Shown: positions 43,500 to 55,110 of the stretch, one piece after another | Layout of the letters: each line of letters begins with the position of its first letter | Numbering within the stretch: position 1 is the first letter of the stretch | NCBI GenBank assembly: GCA_033398695.1 | Contig: JAWKAU010000036.1 | Location: 434,001-498,000 of the forward strand | DNA from: Orobanche coerulescens | Lineage: Eukaryota > Streptophyta > Magnoliopsida > Lamiales > Orobanchaceae | Direction of reading: 5' to 3' | DNA length: 64,000 bases | The notes under the pieces: model-generated | The model's input: only the letters and a program-made list of their open reading frames with translations | Databases searched by the model: none | Told to the model about the DNA's origin: nothing | Program-made: the position numbers and the translations under genes

Positions 43500-46400
43500 T
43501 GTAACACCCCGAATACGACCGGGAATGTCACACGCCGTAGACCCTTATCACAAGGATCCACCAAAGCAACTCCAAAAGACTACTCAAAGATTGACCGACT
43601 GGGTCAAAATTTAATACAAAGCATCGACAAGGTCATAAACCAATTCAGAAACTAACGACATTCATATTACAATGACAACAATAAACTTGAACACAGAAAA
43701 GAATGACAACTCAATTTAATAAATGATAATTACACTCATGCAAGGGTGAATACTCGAACGATAGAGAAATACCGACCAAAATGATACAAAAGAAAAGACT
43801 CTGACTCTGGTGTGATTAGCATCGTCGTCTTCCATCTCCTTCCAAGCCAATCCCGTGACTGCTCCCGAGCTGCCAAAACCTGAGCGCATAACAGGCACCC
43901 ACCCCCCGAAAACTCGGGGGTTAGCAAACTGGAATTTTGCTAGTGCAAGTACATAATGTACAAGATATACGAACAGTAACAACACAAAATTCAACCGCCG
44001 TGAAGCCTTAACACAAACCATACATTCCCACAGTCAGCACAGAATAACACTCGCATACACGAGGTGAAAGGTAATCACATAGTCATATTCTCCTTACGGA
44101 AAATAACATTCATGAAACTTTAAACGAGCCCAAGGAGTCAGGAAGATCCCTTTTGTAAAAGGAAAAGTATTTTGATAAGATAGTTTGCAATCATTATTAT
44201 TGACTCGGGCCGTTTAGGGGTTTTTAAAATCGAATGGGAATACTTTTGGAAATAATTTCAAAAACTCTCGGGTCCTTGACCCAACGTATGGAAAACGATT
44301 ACACAAAAACCAAGTCAACTTATTTGGGGTTCTCGACCCAATTTATAGAACACCGTCACAAACGAAATCATTACAACATCTCACGGTGGTTCTCAACCCA
44401 TTCCAAATAACATCATCACGAAACCAATCATCTCAACATTCCACAGTGGTCCTCGACCCAATACAGAATAGCACCACAATACAATCAAAGGTACGTAACT
44501 CTCATTCGACATATCCCGCTCAAGACCCCGATTAATTAACCCTGAGATTTCGTCAAACCTCCGTGGTTAACTAACCCCGATACCTACGCTTTAAAAACAA
44601 TTTGAAACAAGCTTTCAAAAACACGGATTATGGTGCGTATCAAGACAAACATTAAAAGTGAGTTGAAAGAATTTGAGATACGAACATCGTTCGCAGAACG
44701 GTCTTAGCTATCACTCAAATACCCGTAACCAATAAGCCCGCCAGCGCCTCCCTTGCGCACTGTGTACCGGCGTTCACTTCCATCATGTTGGCCGCTCCTT
44801 GAACATGTCACCGCACCGGCTACTCCCGCAAGAGCCGCCTTGCACGCGCATTAGGTAACATCGGCGTTCACCACCCATATGGAGCCGCACATTGCAAAGA
44901 TACACAAGGCCGAGTGCACGCCCGCCTCGAGGTTCCTGATACGACGTTTCTCACAACACGTATCCACATTATCACAAACATCCAAAGACATGAACAAATG
45001 TCACAACAATTTTCAACTCGGTATATCAAGTCACACAATTTCTCCGCCAGTCCATAACCACACAAGTAGACAGGAACACGCACGTTATTAATCAACTCAA
45101 TCACAATAAGCGTTCAAGCATAACCAATCAATACCGCACATAGATATATATATATAACCTTACTATATTATATGAATGACTATAGTTCATCCCTCAATCC
45201 AAGTTGAGTACGTCAACTAGTGTTAGCATTCATCACTCGTCGATCACCGACATAAGCATGTATATCAATATACGTATATACATACTTATTTTTAACATAT
45301 AAATATATATATATAATACATATATATATACACATACATATACATATATATATATATATATACATATATACATCCGTATAAACTCATACACTTCAACAAC
45401 AATGATTTCACGCAGTTACAATTCGTATATCGAGGTACTTGCCTTGGTAATACGACGCAAAGGAGACGATGAAGGAATAGGTTTAGGTCCGAACAATCCC
45501 CTCAAATCCGGCCCTAACACAATAATGATATACAATCAATCTCACATCATGAACACGAAGAAATTCCTCCTAGTTCTACCCGTTGGGACAATTCATCGGA
45601 CACCAAGAGTGCATAAGGAAATGAAATCGGTCAATGGTAGAACAACGGATTTCATCCCAATCAAAAACAAGAAAACCAAGGGTCACGAGTATACTATCAA
45701 ATCTAACAACAAAGATCGGTTAATTCGGATTAAAACACAAGATTACCACCAAACCCTCCCCAAAAATCACACTAGGGTTAAAGGGTTCTTACCTCTTGAA
45801 GATTCAAGCCCTATAATCCGAAGAACACGTGCTAGATCCACAATCCGAGCTACACGATCGAAGGAAGATGAAGAAAACACACAATCAAAAGGGTAGATGG
45901 AGAAGAAATCCCCTCTCAACCCTCTCTCTCGCGCACGGTGGAAGGGAGGAAAGAATGTGTGAATCTCAATAAAACGCACAGATATAGCCCGACCGCATTG
46001 TGTGCCGCGGCTCAGCTAAATCAGGCCGCGGCACAGGCCAAAAATTGCGCCTGTGGGCCTGGATGACCGCTCCAGTGCCGCGGCTCATTCGGAGTGTGCC
46101 GCGGCTCGGACTGCATGTGCCGCAGATCGCCGGGATCGTGCCGGCACGCAGACAGAGGTTTTAACCGGCAGTGCCACACGGTGTGCTGCGTCTGCATAAG
46201 TGTGCCGCGCATCGACTACTGTGGTGCCGCGCTCACAAACCTTGTGCCGCGGCACACAGTACCGCTTGGCCAACAATCGGGTAATGTGTGCCAAGGCGCA
46301 CAATCCTTGTGCCGCGCCCACCCTCGGGTCCCAAAATGACGAAAAATGATCCGGAAAGAGAATAAAAGCAATAGGAATCGATATTTGGGCAACAATAACA

Positions 46401-46809
46401 CGAAATGGAAGTACGGAACCCCAAAAAGATCTGAGGTGCACAACCAAAGTCGAACAAGGGACAAATTCCCTAAACTTCTAGGAAATTACACAAACGGCCC
46501 AAACATCCGAAAATCACGATACAACGTCGGATTAACAATCCGAAACTCACAACATGCTCTACTCAATCATACGAACTCATGGAAGTAAGAAAATGACGAA
46601 ATCGAACGAGTTTAACGAGAGACAAATACACATGAGACAAAATATAACACAAGATGAAATTACGTAAAAACATCATCGAGACCCGTCTAAGCGGAGAAAC
46701 TCCAAGAACAAAATAGGTTCAGAATTCCAAAACAGCGACAAGCGAGTTGTCGAAGCGGACCTCCGCCGGAAAATGAAAATTACCGGAAATCGAATCTGCG
46801 GATATTACA
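43500..46809 (-). repeat. G5 5' LTR, 3.31 kb (minus strand)
   Basis: This is the partner of 37855-41192. It carries the degenerate palindrome array at 45981-46320, the TA microsatellite at 45240-45370, and a TATA-like box at 45981-45988. Confidence 0.92.
45981..46325 (-). promoter_or_regulatory. G5 5' LTR: palindrome array, many sites degraded
   Basis: The sites correspond one-to-one with those at 40341-40705, but most have lost one or more bases of the CCGCGG core (for example GTGCCGCGCATC). Flanking LTR sequence is nearly identical between copies. Confidence 0.6.
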
Positions 46810-46814
46810 GTTCA
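46810..46814. repeat. Target site duplication GTTCA, right of G5
   Basis: This is the second copy of the duplication at 37850-37854. Confidence 0.93.
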
Positions 46815-47250
46815 TGTCCGGCTCCATCTAGACCTTCTTCAAACTCCAACCAGAAACCGTCTTCAAGGTTGTCTGTTCCGACATCCATCGCAACGTTGAG
46901 ACAACAAGCGAAGAGAGAAAGGGAACTCGCCGGAAAGTTGAACGAGTCTCCGTCTGAACATCTCGTCGAAAAAATCTTTCCCGATCTGCCACGCACGCGA
47001 CATCCGTCGTTGTTCCTCTGTTCCAACGACACTCGCTCGTCCATGGCTCCAACCTCTCACATCCCATCGGTACTGGATACTCTGGTGGTTGCTGAAGAAA
47101 AAGGAGATGAAAGAAGGATGGTGGTGGTCGTCCACACTCACGGGGTTAGGTGGAAAGAAAAAAATAAGGGGAGAGAGAGAGAGAATGTGAGACGGAAGAT
47201 TGATAACATACATATATATATATATATATATTGGGTAGTTTGGTAATTGA
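46815..47250 (-). pseudogene. Gene-like sequence, first half, split by G5 (function unknown)
   Basis: On the minus strand a frame from 47044 runs to the G5 insertion site and continues at 37849. On the plus strand a frame from the insertion site runs ~140 codons (…LRQQAKRERELAGKLNES…). Either could be a real exon; I do not recognise either. A GA-rich and (TA)n tract ends the segment near 47240. Confidence 0.35.
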
Positions 47251-47559
47251 GCCAATAGGGTCCGATTATAAATTATCCGAGTAAAAATGAAACCATCTCA
47301 AATTCATTATTTAGTTCCTGGTTCATTTTCCGATTAATACACTACGTCACATAACACCAGCACTAACTCGCCAATACATTAGTCTAATATCTCCACCAGA
47401 TATTTTAATTAGCTGGCTAATCAAAATAGAAATGAAATAAATCAATTAAAAAAAATTAATACCGTTAAAATTCTAATTTAAAATTCTTCGATATTACAAT
47501 TAAATAGTTACACCTAATAAAATAATTGTGTCAAAATCTAAACAGAGGACCTAATATAG
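47251..47559. other. A+T-rich sequence, no gene seen
   Basis: This is non-coding and very A+T-rich. It may be part of C2, but I cannot identify a left terminus (CACTA) here. Confidence 0.4.
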
Positions 47560-47839
47560 TATAAACTAAATGTGGCTAAAATATATATATGGTCACATTT
47601 TATTTAATTGTTAGTGTGTCAAAATGATAGCACATGTCACTTTATTACATAATCATGTGATTAAAATGTACCCTATTGTCACAGTTTAAAAAGAATCGTG
47701 TGTCATAATCTAAAAAAAGGACATGATAATATAAATTAATGTGGCAATATAGTAAATGATAGTCACGGTGAATAAAATTATGTGTCGAAAGAACCATACA
47801 GCTATAATTTATTTGCTTTCTGGCGTATAAATTATAATC

Positions 47840-47844
47840 AGTAG
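47840..47844. repeat. Target site duplication AGTAG, left of S2
   Basis: AGTAG directly precedes the TGTTGGG start of S2 and recurs at 62288-62292 after CCAACA. Confidence 0.93.
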
Positions 47845-48681
47845 TGTTGGGATAATAATACCCTGTATCGAATTTGTTGGGACAACAAAACCCTGTATCG
47901 ATACTGCCTTGTATTGATCGTAGTATCAATATGTTTGACAATATACCAAACCTGCATACAGTAAGCGAACTGTATCGAAAAGCTGATCTATAGTGTCAAC
48001 CTGTATCGAAGACCTCTCATAGATCCAGCATATCTTTCAGTACAGCAAAGAAGTCTCATAAAGACTAAGTATGGAAGCTGTCTCGAATTGACAATAAGTA
48101 ATCCTTCCATACAGCTCTCAACAGGACAAAGAAGGAATCTTCAGCTAGAAGCTCAGAAAGTCAAAGCTATTGTTCATACCCTGTTCTATTCTTTGAACAA
48201 ACCCAGATCCGCCCTGTGTGGACTGAGTAATCTTTGCTACTCCGGAACTGTGTGTGAAGGATTTGCATCGAAGAAGACGAAGCTTCAGAACTATGTGTGA
48301 AGAAGCCAGTCAAAGCATTAGCTCAAACCAATCTGTGTGAACGGTTAAAGCTAAGATCATTATATCAATCTGTGAGAACGATATATTGATTAGTGTTGTT
48401 ATAATTACGTAGTTGTGTACGCAGTAATTATAATAAACTTTTTACTCCTGTGTGGAGGACCAGTGGATGTAGAGGGGTTTACCTCGAACCACTTTAAATA
48501 TTGTGTTATTTATCTTCAGCTTTTATTGTTTCATTTAACTATATACACTGCACATCGAGTTGCTGTATCCACAGTAACTTACTGTATTTAAGACTTCCGC
48601 TACGCACTCAGATTTAAAATCAGTACAACTTGTTGTTTAAAACGCTTTCCAAGCTGTATCCAGTATACTTAGTGGCCAACA
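47845..48681 (+). repeat. S2 5' LTR, 837 bp, with a 304-bp internal deletion
   Basis: It starts TGTTGGGATAATAATACC and, after ~30 bp, has a second TGTTGGGACAACAAAACC. Compared with the 3' LTR it lacks the segment equivalent to 61435-61738; TCAG occurs at both edges of that segment. The missing part contains the TATA-type box, so this LTR has probably lost its promoter. Confidence 0.9.
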
Positions 48682-48683
48682 AG

Positions 48684-48697
48684 TGGTATCAGAGCGG
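48684..48697 (+). other. S2 primer binding site (initiator tRNA-Met)
   Basis: TGGTATCAGAGCGG lies two bases after the 5' LTR, as in S1. Confidence 0.92.
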
Positions 48698-48795
48698 TTG
48701 ATTATAAAAAGAATCAGTCGTATTTTTTTTAAACCGAATCAGATCCAAAATCACCTGTCTTTTAAAAACAGTCTTTTTCATTCCCACATTCTCAC

Positions 48796-51086
48796 ATGGA
48801 TACATCTATGATCAACAAAGTACCTATGTTCTCTATTAATGAATTTGATGATTGGAGAATCCGGATGGAGGCTAATCTTGCAGCAATGCACGAAGAGATG
48901 ATTTTTGTTATACAGGATGGCCCCGTCAAGATAATGAAGGTAAACACGGCCGCAAGGATTGAAGGCCAAGCTCATGCTGAGATGCTCGAGAAGGTGCGCG
49001 AGCAATGGACTACAGATGAAAGAAAGCGCGCTAACCTCGACAATGTTGCAAAGAATGCGTTGTTTGTCACTCTTGACAAAGGCACATTCTCGAAGGTAAA
49101 GAGCTGTAAAACGGCCAAGGAAATCTGGGATAAACTCAAGTTGATTTGTGAGGGAACTGAGCTCTCAAAAGAAAACAAAATTTCAAAACTGACTCAGCAA
49201 TTTGAATCTTTCGAAATGAAACCAACCGAGACACTTGAGGAACTTGACCTCAGATTCACTGGTATTGTTGGTGAACTTGAAGCTTTGGGCAAAATTTATA
49301 CCCAAAAGGAGAAGAATTTAAAAAATTTCAGATCTCTCCCTGCCCGATGGGACATTAAGACCAGAGCTATGCGTGTGTCATGTAATCTAAATGAAATATC
49401 TACTTTTGATCTCTTCTCTGACCTCAAAGCTTTTGAGTATGATATTGACAGAAGAGAGAAAGCTGAAGAATCTCCTTCAAAGGTCACAGCACTAGCTGCT
49501 GTATCGAACCGTCGACACAGCATGCCCAGCTCATCAAAGCCTAGTCACAAGAATGCTGACAGTGACGACGACATCCTGTCTCAATATGAAATGGCGCTTC
49601 TCATGCAGAAGTTCAAGAAGTTCATCAAACAGTCTGGAAAGACTCCCTATAGGCCCAAACCTGTCCACAAGGTAAGTACCGAAACTTCATCCGGTGATGC
49701 TAACCTATGCTATAATTGCAGGAAACCAGGACATTGTGCAAACAAATGTCCTCATCCCAAAGTTCAAAGGTTGCCTGAAGCCGAGCAACAAGAGAGGGAT
49801 GAACGAAGACGTGCTTGGAAAAACAAGCTCAAGGCCCTGATTGGAGAATCAGAAGCCTCCCCCACACCATCCAAATCCAAAGAATGTCTTGAGGTGGTCA
49901 CTGAAAGTGATTCATCTGATGATGAGTTCGATGATAAAGTATATATGTGCTTTATGGCCAAGGACATTCCGGAAGATGAAGATAGCGACGATGAGGTAAG
50001 CTCAACCTCAGCTATTCCAGTAAATGCATCTCATACTTTTGAAAACATGATGAATGAGTTTAAAAACATTCAAAAGGCCCATGAGACATTGAAAAATGAG
50101 AATATACAGCTCCAACTGTCTAACCTAGAGCTGAAAGATGAAAATGACTTGTTGAAAATAAATTATGAAAACATGTCTATTGATTGTGAAACCAGCAAAG
50201 TCGATTACGAAAAACTCATGGAGAGCAATCATCAACTTGCTCATGAACTAAGTGAGGTTAAAACTCACAATGAGAGCAAGACAAATGATTTCGTTCTACT
50301 TCAAGCCAAAGTCAAAACTCTCGAAAAACGAGAAGATGAACTTGAGACCATTCTGAAATCATTCGAGAAATCGTCCAAAAGAATGGAAGAAATTCTGAGC
50401 ACTGGGCAACATGCTCATGATAAAAGTGGCTTAGGATACAGCTCATGTTCAAACAAAGGGAAAACTAGTACAGTGTTTGTCAGGGGTGTGGAACCCATTC
50501 CTGTGTCGAAAGATACCCCTAGTCCTGTAAAGGAACCTGCTGCACTGCGAAAACCGAAGGCTGCCATTCCGCCACCGCAATCCTATTCCAGACAGCGGAA
50601 TCATAATCCGTTCTAACCTGTAAGGCGCACGCAACAGCATGCTTCCCGAGCATATCAACAGCGCCAAAAGCCATTCAGAAAGAAGGATGTATCCAAATAC
50701 CAAAGGCCCACACGGCAGTACTATCAGTACAGCATGCCGAGGTACTAGGATATAGGAGCCCCGTTATTCTTCGAGACAGCAGGTGCCCGCTCAGTATCAA
50801 CAACAACGTTGGGAATCCAACTGGAGACCCAGAAGGCAATGTTAGGCCAAAGAAAATAGCTCCACCTCCAAGACGGCACTCGTACTGGACTAATAATAAT
50901 AACCCTGAATTTTACATGCATTATACTTATCATGGTTATAGCGACTACGTATATGCCCCACGTAGATACCGCAACACTGTACCGAATGTGACCTACAGTA
51001 AACCAATTGTTGTCAGGAAAATTTGGGTACCTAAAGGCACTAGCATACATGGACCCAACAATCAAAGGGGACCTAAATCTACTTAA
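48796..51086 (+). pseudogene. gag: S2 gag, degraded near its C-terminus
   Basis: The start is ATG 48796 (MDTSMINKVPMF). The frame is open for 606 codons with the UBN2-type N-terminal domain, CCHC knuckle CYNCRKPGHCANKC (about 49705-49750), and the Glu/Asn/Lys-rich coiled coil. It stops at TAA 50614-50616 where S1 has a Gln codon. Homology to the basic Gln/Arg/Tyr-rich tail continues with further indels to a stop at 51084-51086. The N-terminal part is better preserved than in S1. Confidence 0.88.
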
Positions 51087-51089
51087 TCT

Positions 51090-53765
51090 CTTTGCATACA
51101 TGACATCCTAGAGGAGGACACCTGGTAATTTGATAGTGGATGCTCTCGGCACATGACCGAAGATAGAAGCAAGCTATCAGATTTCGTAGAAGGTCGCAGT
51201 CCAAAAGTTCGCTTCGGTGATACATCTAAAGGAATAACAAGAGAGAAAGGAAACCTTCTTGTCGGAAAATTCAAAGTCACCGATGTAGCTTGTGTTGAAA
51301 GCTTACAGTTCAATCTACTTAGTATTAGTCAGTTCTGTGACAAACAGTTCTCGGTGAAATTCTATATAGATCACTGTAGAGTCAAGAACATCCATACCGA
51401 AGAAGTTGTGCTGACAGGAAGCAGATCAGGTAACATGTATATTGCTGACTGTAAGCCTATGAGCTCCTCAATTCCATGATTTGTTGCCAAAAGCACTGCA
51501 GATTTAAGCTGGTTATGGCACAAGAGGATGTCTCACATCAACTTCAAGATGATCAACAAGCTCTCAAGACAGGGAATGGTAAGAGGATTGCCAAATGTGT
51601 CATTCAAAAAGGACAGCGTCTGCGGACCATGTCAGAAAGGCAAGCAAATCAAGTCAACCCTAAAGAGCAAATCCTACCTTTCAACCCACAGAGTATTGGA
51701 GATGCTACACATGGATCTTTATGGTCCTGTCGACCCAGTAAGTTTGGGAGGTAAGAAATACTGTCTTGTTGTTGTTGATGATTATTCCAGGTATGCTTGG
51801 ACAATTTTTCTAAGCAAGAAGAAGGAAACAACCTCAAAGCTGCCCGAGCTCCTGAAGAAGCTTTAAAATGAAAAGAGTTTGAGTATCGTGTCCATTAGTT
51901 CCGACAGAGGTACAGAATTTACAAATCACTTTATAGAGCAGTATTGTTCGGAGAAGGGGATACAGCACGAATACTCAGCTGCCCGTACACCTCAACAAAA
52001 TGGTGTTGCCGAGCGAAAGAACAGGACGCTGAAAGAAGCTACAAGGACAATGATTGCCGCAAGCAAGTTGCCACAGCGTTTCTGGGGTGAAGCAACCAAT
52101 ATAGCATGCTACACTCAAAATCGTTGTATCGTCAACAAGCACCACAACAAAACAGCATACGAGGTATGGAACAACAAAACTCCATTAGTTTCATATTTTC
52201 ACATTTTTGGATGCAGGTTCTATGTGTTGAATAATGGGAAGGATCAACTTAGAACCTTTGATGAGAAATCAGATGAAGGAATATTTGTAGGATACTCCTC
52301 CGTCGGCAAAGCTTACAGGATCTTTAATAAAAGGAAGCTGACGATCGAGGAATCAGTTCATGTAGTGTTCGACGAACCTCACCATGACCCTATAGAAATA
52401 GAAGATGTTACTCAGAACATCCAACAACTCTCCATCTTAGATCCACTAACTCCCATAGAACCTGCTGTTGACCTAGAAATCAACCCCGCAGCTGTAAGAA
52501 TCGACGTAGATGAATCCAACGCTGTACAAGCTGAAGCTGTATCTACAGAAACTCTAGATACAGTACGGGACCCTAAATTAGAACCCGACCGAAGATGGTT
52601 GAGAGATCACCCGCAAGATCTGATCATTGGAAACATAGATGCAGGAGTTTCTACTCGAAGGAGAATCCAGAGTACACAAGGAAATGTACTGTGTGCACAA
52701 GAAGAATTAGATACTGAGAAATCACTATTTTCTGAATGGAAATCTCAATCCGAGCTTAGAAAACTCAACATGTGTACTATTGTTGTATTCTTAGCCCAGT
52801 CCGAACCTATTTCTACCATAGATGCTCTTAATAATTCTCATTGGATAACATCTATGGAAGAAGAGCTTAACGGTTTCGAAAGAAACAATGTATGGTATCT
52901 TGTACCCAGACCTGCGCATCAATCGGTTATAGGAACCAAATGGGTATTTAGAAAAAAAAAGGATCGAAATGGACTTATTATAAGGAATAAATCCAGACTA
53001 GTCGCACAAGGCTATAGACAGGAAGAAGGCATAGACTATGATGATACATTTGCTCCTGTAGCCAGACTAGAAGCCATTAGGATATTCTTAGACTTTGCCG
53101 CCCATAAGAGCTTCATTGTATATCAAATGGACGTCAAAAGTGCATTCCTGAATGGAGACCTTGCCGAAGAAGTTTGTGTTGAACAACCACCAGGATTTGC
53201 CAACACAGACGGCATCGACCTAGTATATAGGCTGAGGAAAGCACTGTATGGACTTAAGCAAGCCCCTAGAGCCTGGTATGAGACCCTGTCCCAGTATCTA
53301 ACCGATAATGGATTTGAGAAAGGTGCTGTGGACAAAACCTTGTTCAAAATACAGGAAGGCGATGACCTTCTAATGGTCCAAATCTATGTAGATGATATAA
53401 TTTTTGGTTCAACTAACCTTGGATTGTGTCAAAGGTTCTCTCATCTCATGCAAAGTAAATTTGAAATGAGTATGATGGGAGAACTTAGTTATTTCCTAGG
53501 TTTTCAAGTAAAGCAGTTACCTACAGGGATCTTCATCAACCAGGAAAAATAAAGCAAGGAGCTTCTCAACAAATTTGGAATGAACACTTCCAAATCATCG
53601 CCAACTCCCATGAGCACTTCCATGCAAATAAGTGCTGATGAAGCTGGAAATCCGGTTGACCAATCACTCTACAGGAAGCTTTTTGGCTCGCTCCTGTACC
53701 TAACGGCTAGCAGGCCCGATATCCAGTTTGCTGTTGGAGTGTGTGCGAGATATCAAGTAGCACCC
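51090..53765 (+). pseudogene. pol: S2 pol, part 1: protease, integrase, reverse transcriptase, degraded
   Basis: Protease motif DSGCSRHMT is near 51130-51160; GAG-pre-integrase near 51510-51640; the integrase core with HMDLYGPV, DDYSRYAW and DRGTEF…[11 protein letters not shown] at about 51700-52030; reverse transcriptase with [24 protein letters not shown] and YVDDIIFGS at 52830-53420. The frame is open from 51879 to 53552. Stops: TAA 51126-51128, TGA 51477-51479, TAA 51864-51866, TAA 53550-53552. At 53765 the gene is cut by C1, with RNase H continuing at 57646. Confidence 0.9.
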
Positions 53766-53768
53766 AAG
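53766..53768. repeat. Target site duplication AAG, left of C1
   Basis: AAG precedes CACTAGTAG and is repeated at 57646-57648 after TAGTG. A 3-bp duplication is the rule for CACTA elements. Confidence 0.85.
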
Positions 53769-54235
53769 CACTAGTAGAATAAACATCAAAGACTTCGGTA
53801 CGTCTTACTTCGGTAATCTATATTAGCAAAGTAAAAGCAAACAACAACTTCGCTTTTCAATTTACTGAAGTAAAAAACCCATATAGACTTCAGTAAATGG
53901 TACCAAACAAAAAAACAGGAGCTAGTTAGAAATTTTAAGTTATAAAGACTTCGCTAATTTGATAATTACTGAAGTAAACAGTGTGAAATTTTATATTTTA
54001 CCAAAAAAATTTATAATAGCGAAGTGTATGTCTTGATATTGGAAATTAATATTTTGAGTTTCAATTTCTTTTATTTGGGCTTCAGAAAACACTTAGCAAA
54101 TATTTGTTTCCACAATTTCCTCCCCCAAAATTTCTACTCCAGTTTTCATGATAAAAATTACCAAAATGAGTAATTTTATCAAAAAAATATTACCAAAATA
54201 ACATCAAGAAAGACTTCAATAGTTGTTAGTTAGAT

Positions 54236-54475
54236 TTGGGGTTGAATAAGAGTTGGGCGACCCAACCGAATAAAAATATTAGTCGGTCAAAAACTTTATT
54301 TCTCACGACCGTGCAAAATCCCCATTTCTTTCTCTCCTGCATCTCCTACCCCGATCCCCCTCCTCTTCCGTCGACTTGCGCTTTTGAACGTTCTATCTCC
54401 AGCGACCATGGCCAGGTCAACTCGGCGGCGTCCATGTCCTATAACGGAGTAGATCAGAGCGACAATCTCTTCTAA
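54236..54475 (+). other. Captured sequence in C1: UTR/first-exon-like, origin unknown
   Basis: A short open frame crosses C-rich then GC-richer sequence (TCGGCGGCGTCCATG near 54420) that looks like the start of a host gene. I do not recognise the protein. The base composition differs from the A+T-rich element ends, which suggests captured DNA. Confidence 0.3.
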
Positions 54476-54799
54476 GCACGATTCAAGGACTTGATTTGGG
54501 AATCCGAAATCTCAGATTCGACTCTCAGTAGAAGAGGAAGAAGACACGGTCTCTGTCAAGGCTCGATGATGAATCTCTGTAGATGCGATTGAAGGTGTCG
54601 GCGCGACGGGGGCTGATTTCATTGAAAACCTTTAGCTTGGTTTTACTTGCTTTTTCACTTTTCGTGATGTGTAGTCCCTGGCTTTTGCACTTCCAAGCAG
54701 AGAAGGTAATAATTCATCTCCTTCTTCTTCTTCTTCTTTCATATTTTTCCTGAATTTGAAGGTTTATTCGTTCATCTTCCTCTTCTTCTTTCATTTTTT

Positions 54800-54950
54800 C
54801 CTGAATTTGAAGGCTTTTATTCAGTGTAGGAATGAAAGAAATTGGTGAATATATTCAAATAAGCACGTTGATTCTTTTGGAAATCAGAAGTTATTTTTGA
54901 GCTGTTTGAAAAATGATTTGTGATATTGGCATTGTAAATTAACTTTCATA
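54800..54950. repeat. ~150-bp direct repeat in C1, copy 1
   Basis: The copy begins CTGAATTTGAAGGCTTTTAT and ends TGTAAATTAACTTTCAT. Copy 2 follows almost immediately at 54962-55110. Confidence 0.8.
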
Positions 54951-54961
54951 TTCCTTTTTCT

Positions 54962-55110
54962 CCTGGATTTGAAGGTTTATTCAGTGTGGAGATGAAAGAA
55001 ATTGGTGAATATATTCTAATCTGCGTGGATTCATCCGGAAATCGAAGTTGTTCTTGTGCGGTTTGAAATCGCATTTATGATATTATCGTTGTAAATTAAC
55101 TTTGATTCAT
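54962..55110. repeat. ~150-bp direct repeat in C1, copy 2
   Basis: It shares TTCAGTGT, ATGAAAGAAATTGGTGAATA and TGTAAATTAACTTT with copy 1 in the same order. It is diverged, so the duplication is old, possibly an intron duplication in the source gene. Confidence 0.8.

Larger units (their letters stand above)
37855..46809 (-). mobile_element. G5: complete minus-strand gypsy-type element with relic gag only, 8.96 kb
   Basis: Order on the minus strand: 5' LTR (46809-43500), primer site, a 2.3-kb interior without intact ORFs, polypurine tract, 3' LTR (41192-37855), with GTTCA duplications. The LTRs (3338 and 3310 bp) are nearly identical except in a GC-rich palindrome array and a few short indel clusters. 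The interior holds only a frameshifted gag zinc-knuckle relic. The element looks young by LTR similarity yet has no proteins of its own, so it must have been mobilised in trans. Confidence 0.92.

Noticed and set aside
47251..47560. Left terminus of C2
   Set aside because: GCACTAACTC near 47355 contains CACTA, but the following bases do not match the right terminus and the subterminal repeats do not begin there.
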